A stretch of DNA of 5,801 nt, from contig CAMLEM010000128.1 of the NCBI GenBank assembly GCA_946479005.1, forward strand, positions 1 through 5,801, given 5' to 3'. Of this stretch, positions 5,296-5,801 are shown in pieces (position 1 is the stretch's first letter; each line of letters opens with the position of its first letter). The notes under the pieces were generated by a model. The model was not told where the DNA came from, made no database searches, and was given only the letters and a program-made list of their open reading frames with translations. A program made the position numbers and the translations under genes. This stretch comes from an uncultured Chitinophagaceae bacterium. GTDB lineage: Bacteria > Bacteroidota > Bacteroidia > Chitinophagales > Chitinophagaceae.

Positions 5296-5801
5296 ATGGC
5301 CACCATAAATGCGCAGGAGCTGCTTTTCCAGAAGATCAGGGAGTTTATCCCGGAGGGTCAGTCCTTGGTGGATGCTGTTGGGGACGTTCTGCAGCTAAGC
5401 AGTGACAGCGCCTATCGCCGGATCAGAGGAGAAACCCCGCTGGTGCTGGACGAAGTGAACAAGTTATGTGAAAGGTTCCAGTTGTCGCTGGACCTGATGT
5501 TGCGTTTACAAACACAACACATACTTTTCCGGAACATCCGGGTGAATCAGGAGGAGTACAGTTATGAGGCCTACCTGAAGGACCTGGTCAGCCAGGTTAA
5601 GATGATCGGGGCCGGCCGGGAGAAAGAGATCGTCTACCTGACCAAAGACCTTCCCCTTTTTCATAATTTTTATTATGAACCCCTGATTGCTTTCCGTTAT
5701 TTTTTCTGGATGAAAACCCTGATCAGGCATCCTGACTTTGCGGATAAAAAGTTTGACATTGGTTGCGTGCCGCAGAGCATACAAACACTCAGCCGGCAAC
5801 T
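5296..5801 (+). CDS. BetR-type HTH transcriptional regulator (5' part, runs off window)
   Basis: The frame is open from ATG 5296 to the end of the window (168 complete codons, no stop). Residues 24-66 form a helix-turn-helix of the kind found in many Bacteroidota regulators: SLVDAVGDVLQLSSDSAYRR then IRGETPLVLDEVNKLCERF, in which D-SAYRRIRGE is the characteristic recognition segment. After the HTH, YLTKDLPLFHNFYYEPLIAFRYFF (about 114-137) is also typical of that family's C-terminal part, whose function is unknown. It is presumably a cytoplasmic DNA-binding protein. An in-frame ATG at 5248 would add 16 residues, but MATINAQELLF at 5296 resembles the usual family start better. It is transcribed away from the four-gene cluster across a 177-bp shared region, so it could regulate that cluster, itself or neither. 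A weak TATCTTTTG at 5263-5271 resembles a -7 box with one extra base and lacks a matching -33. Confidence 0.82.
   Translation, partial: MATINAQELLFQKIREFIPEGQSLVDAVGDVLQLSSDSAYRRIRGETPLVLDEVNKLCERFQLSLDLMLRLQTQHILFRNIRVNQEEYSYEAYLKDLVSQVKMIGAGREKEIVYLTKDLPLFHNFYYEPLIAFRYFFWMKTLIRHPDFADKKFDIGCVPQSIQTLSRQ

Noticed and set aside
5506..5799. Minus-strand open frame of 97 codons at the right end
   Set aside because: It lies opposite the HTH regulator frame, which has family-specific motifs throughout; the minus-strand translation shows nothing recognisable.
1..5801. Mobile element, CRISPR array, tRNA or toxin-antitoxin pair
   Set aside because: No transposase or integrase motifs, terminal inverted repeats, regularly spaced repeats or cloverleaf-like sequence were seen. 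The small exported protein pair has signal peptides and paralogous ends, unlike a toxin-antitoxin pair.

Overview
The window looks like the chromosome of a Bacteroidota bacterium, probably a Chitinophagaceae-like member of Chitinophagales/Sphingobacteriales. The evidence is a PorT-like outer-membrane beta-barrel, a BetR-type HTH regulator of the kind common in that phylum, a small 'SQKTSAWVLLGGG' secreted/membrane protein that I recall from Chitinophagaceae, the absence of Shine-Dalgarno sequences before most starts, and a promoter of the Bacteroidota type (TTTG-N20-TAnnTTTG). The taxon is inferred from protein style, not from a marker search.

Layout, left to right. Positions 1-196 (+) hold the 3' end of a short-chain dehydrogenase of the HSDL2 type. 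It converges, with an 11-nt gap, on lysS (208-1734, -), a complete class II lysyl-tRNA synthetase. Next is a very strong 21-bp terminator hairpin (1767-1814) that ends the transcript of a PorT-like outer-membrane barrel gene (1824-2483, -), which has its own well-formed promoter at 2533-2565. From 5118 down to 2614 (-) runs a tight four-gene cluster: a 143-aa signal-peptide protein with a two-helix membrane hairpin, a 54-aa secreted microprotein too short for routine ORF calling, a fatty-acid desaturase, and a sterol-desaturase/fatty-acid-hydroxylase family enzyme. The last three genes are separated by only 5 nt each. A 177-bp intergenic region separates this cluster from a divergent HTH regulator (5296-5801, +) that runs off the window.

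How the genes may work together. lysS, the SDR and the barrel gene look like ordinary, independent units. The cluster 5118-2614 is the interesting part. Two integral-membrane di-iron, histidine-box enzymes that modify acyl chains or other lipids are apparently co-transcribed with two related small exported proteins. The 54-aa gene is a duplicate of the 143-aa gene that has kept the leader, signal peptide and C-terminal tail (YPAISLR) but lost the whole membrane hairpin. In the shared segments nearly all codon differences are synonymous, which argues that the microprotein is translated and under selection. Control of the cluster by the divergent HTH protein is a guess from position only. I found no mobile elements, RNA genes, CRISPR arrays or integration scars.
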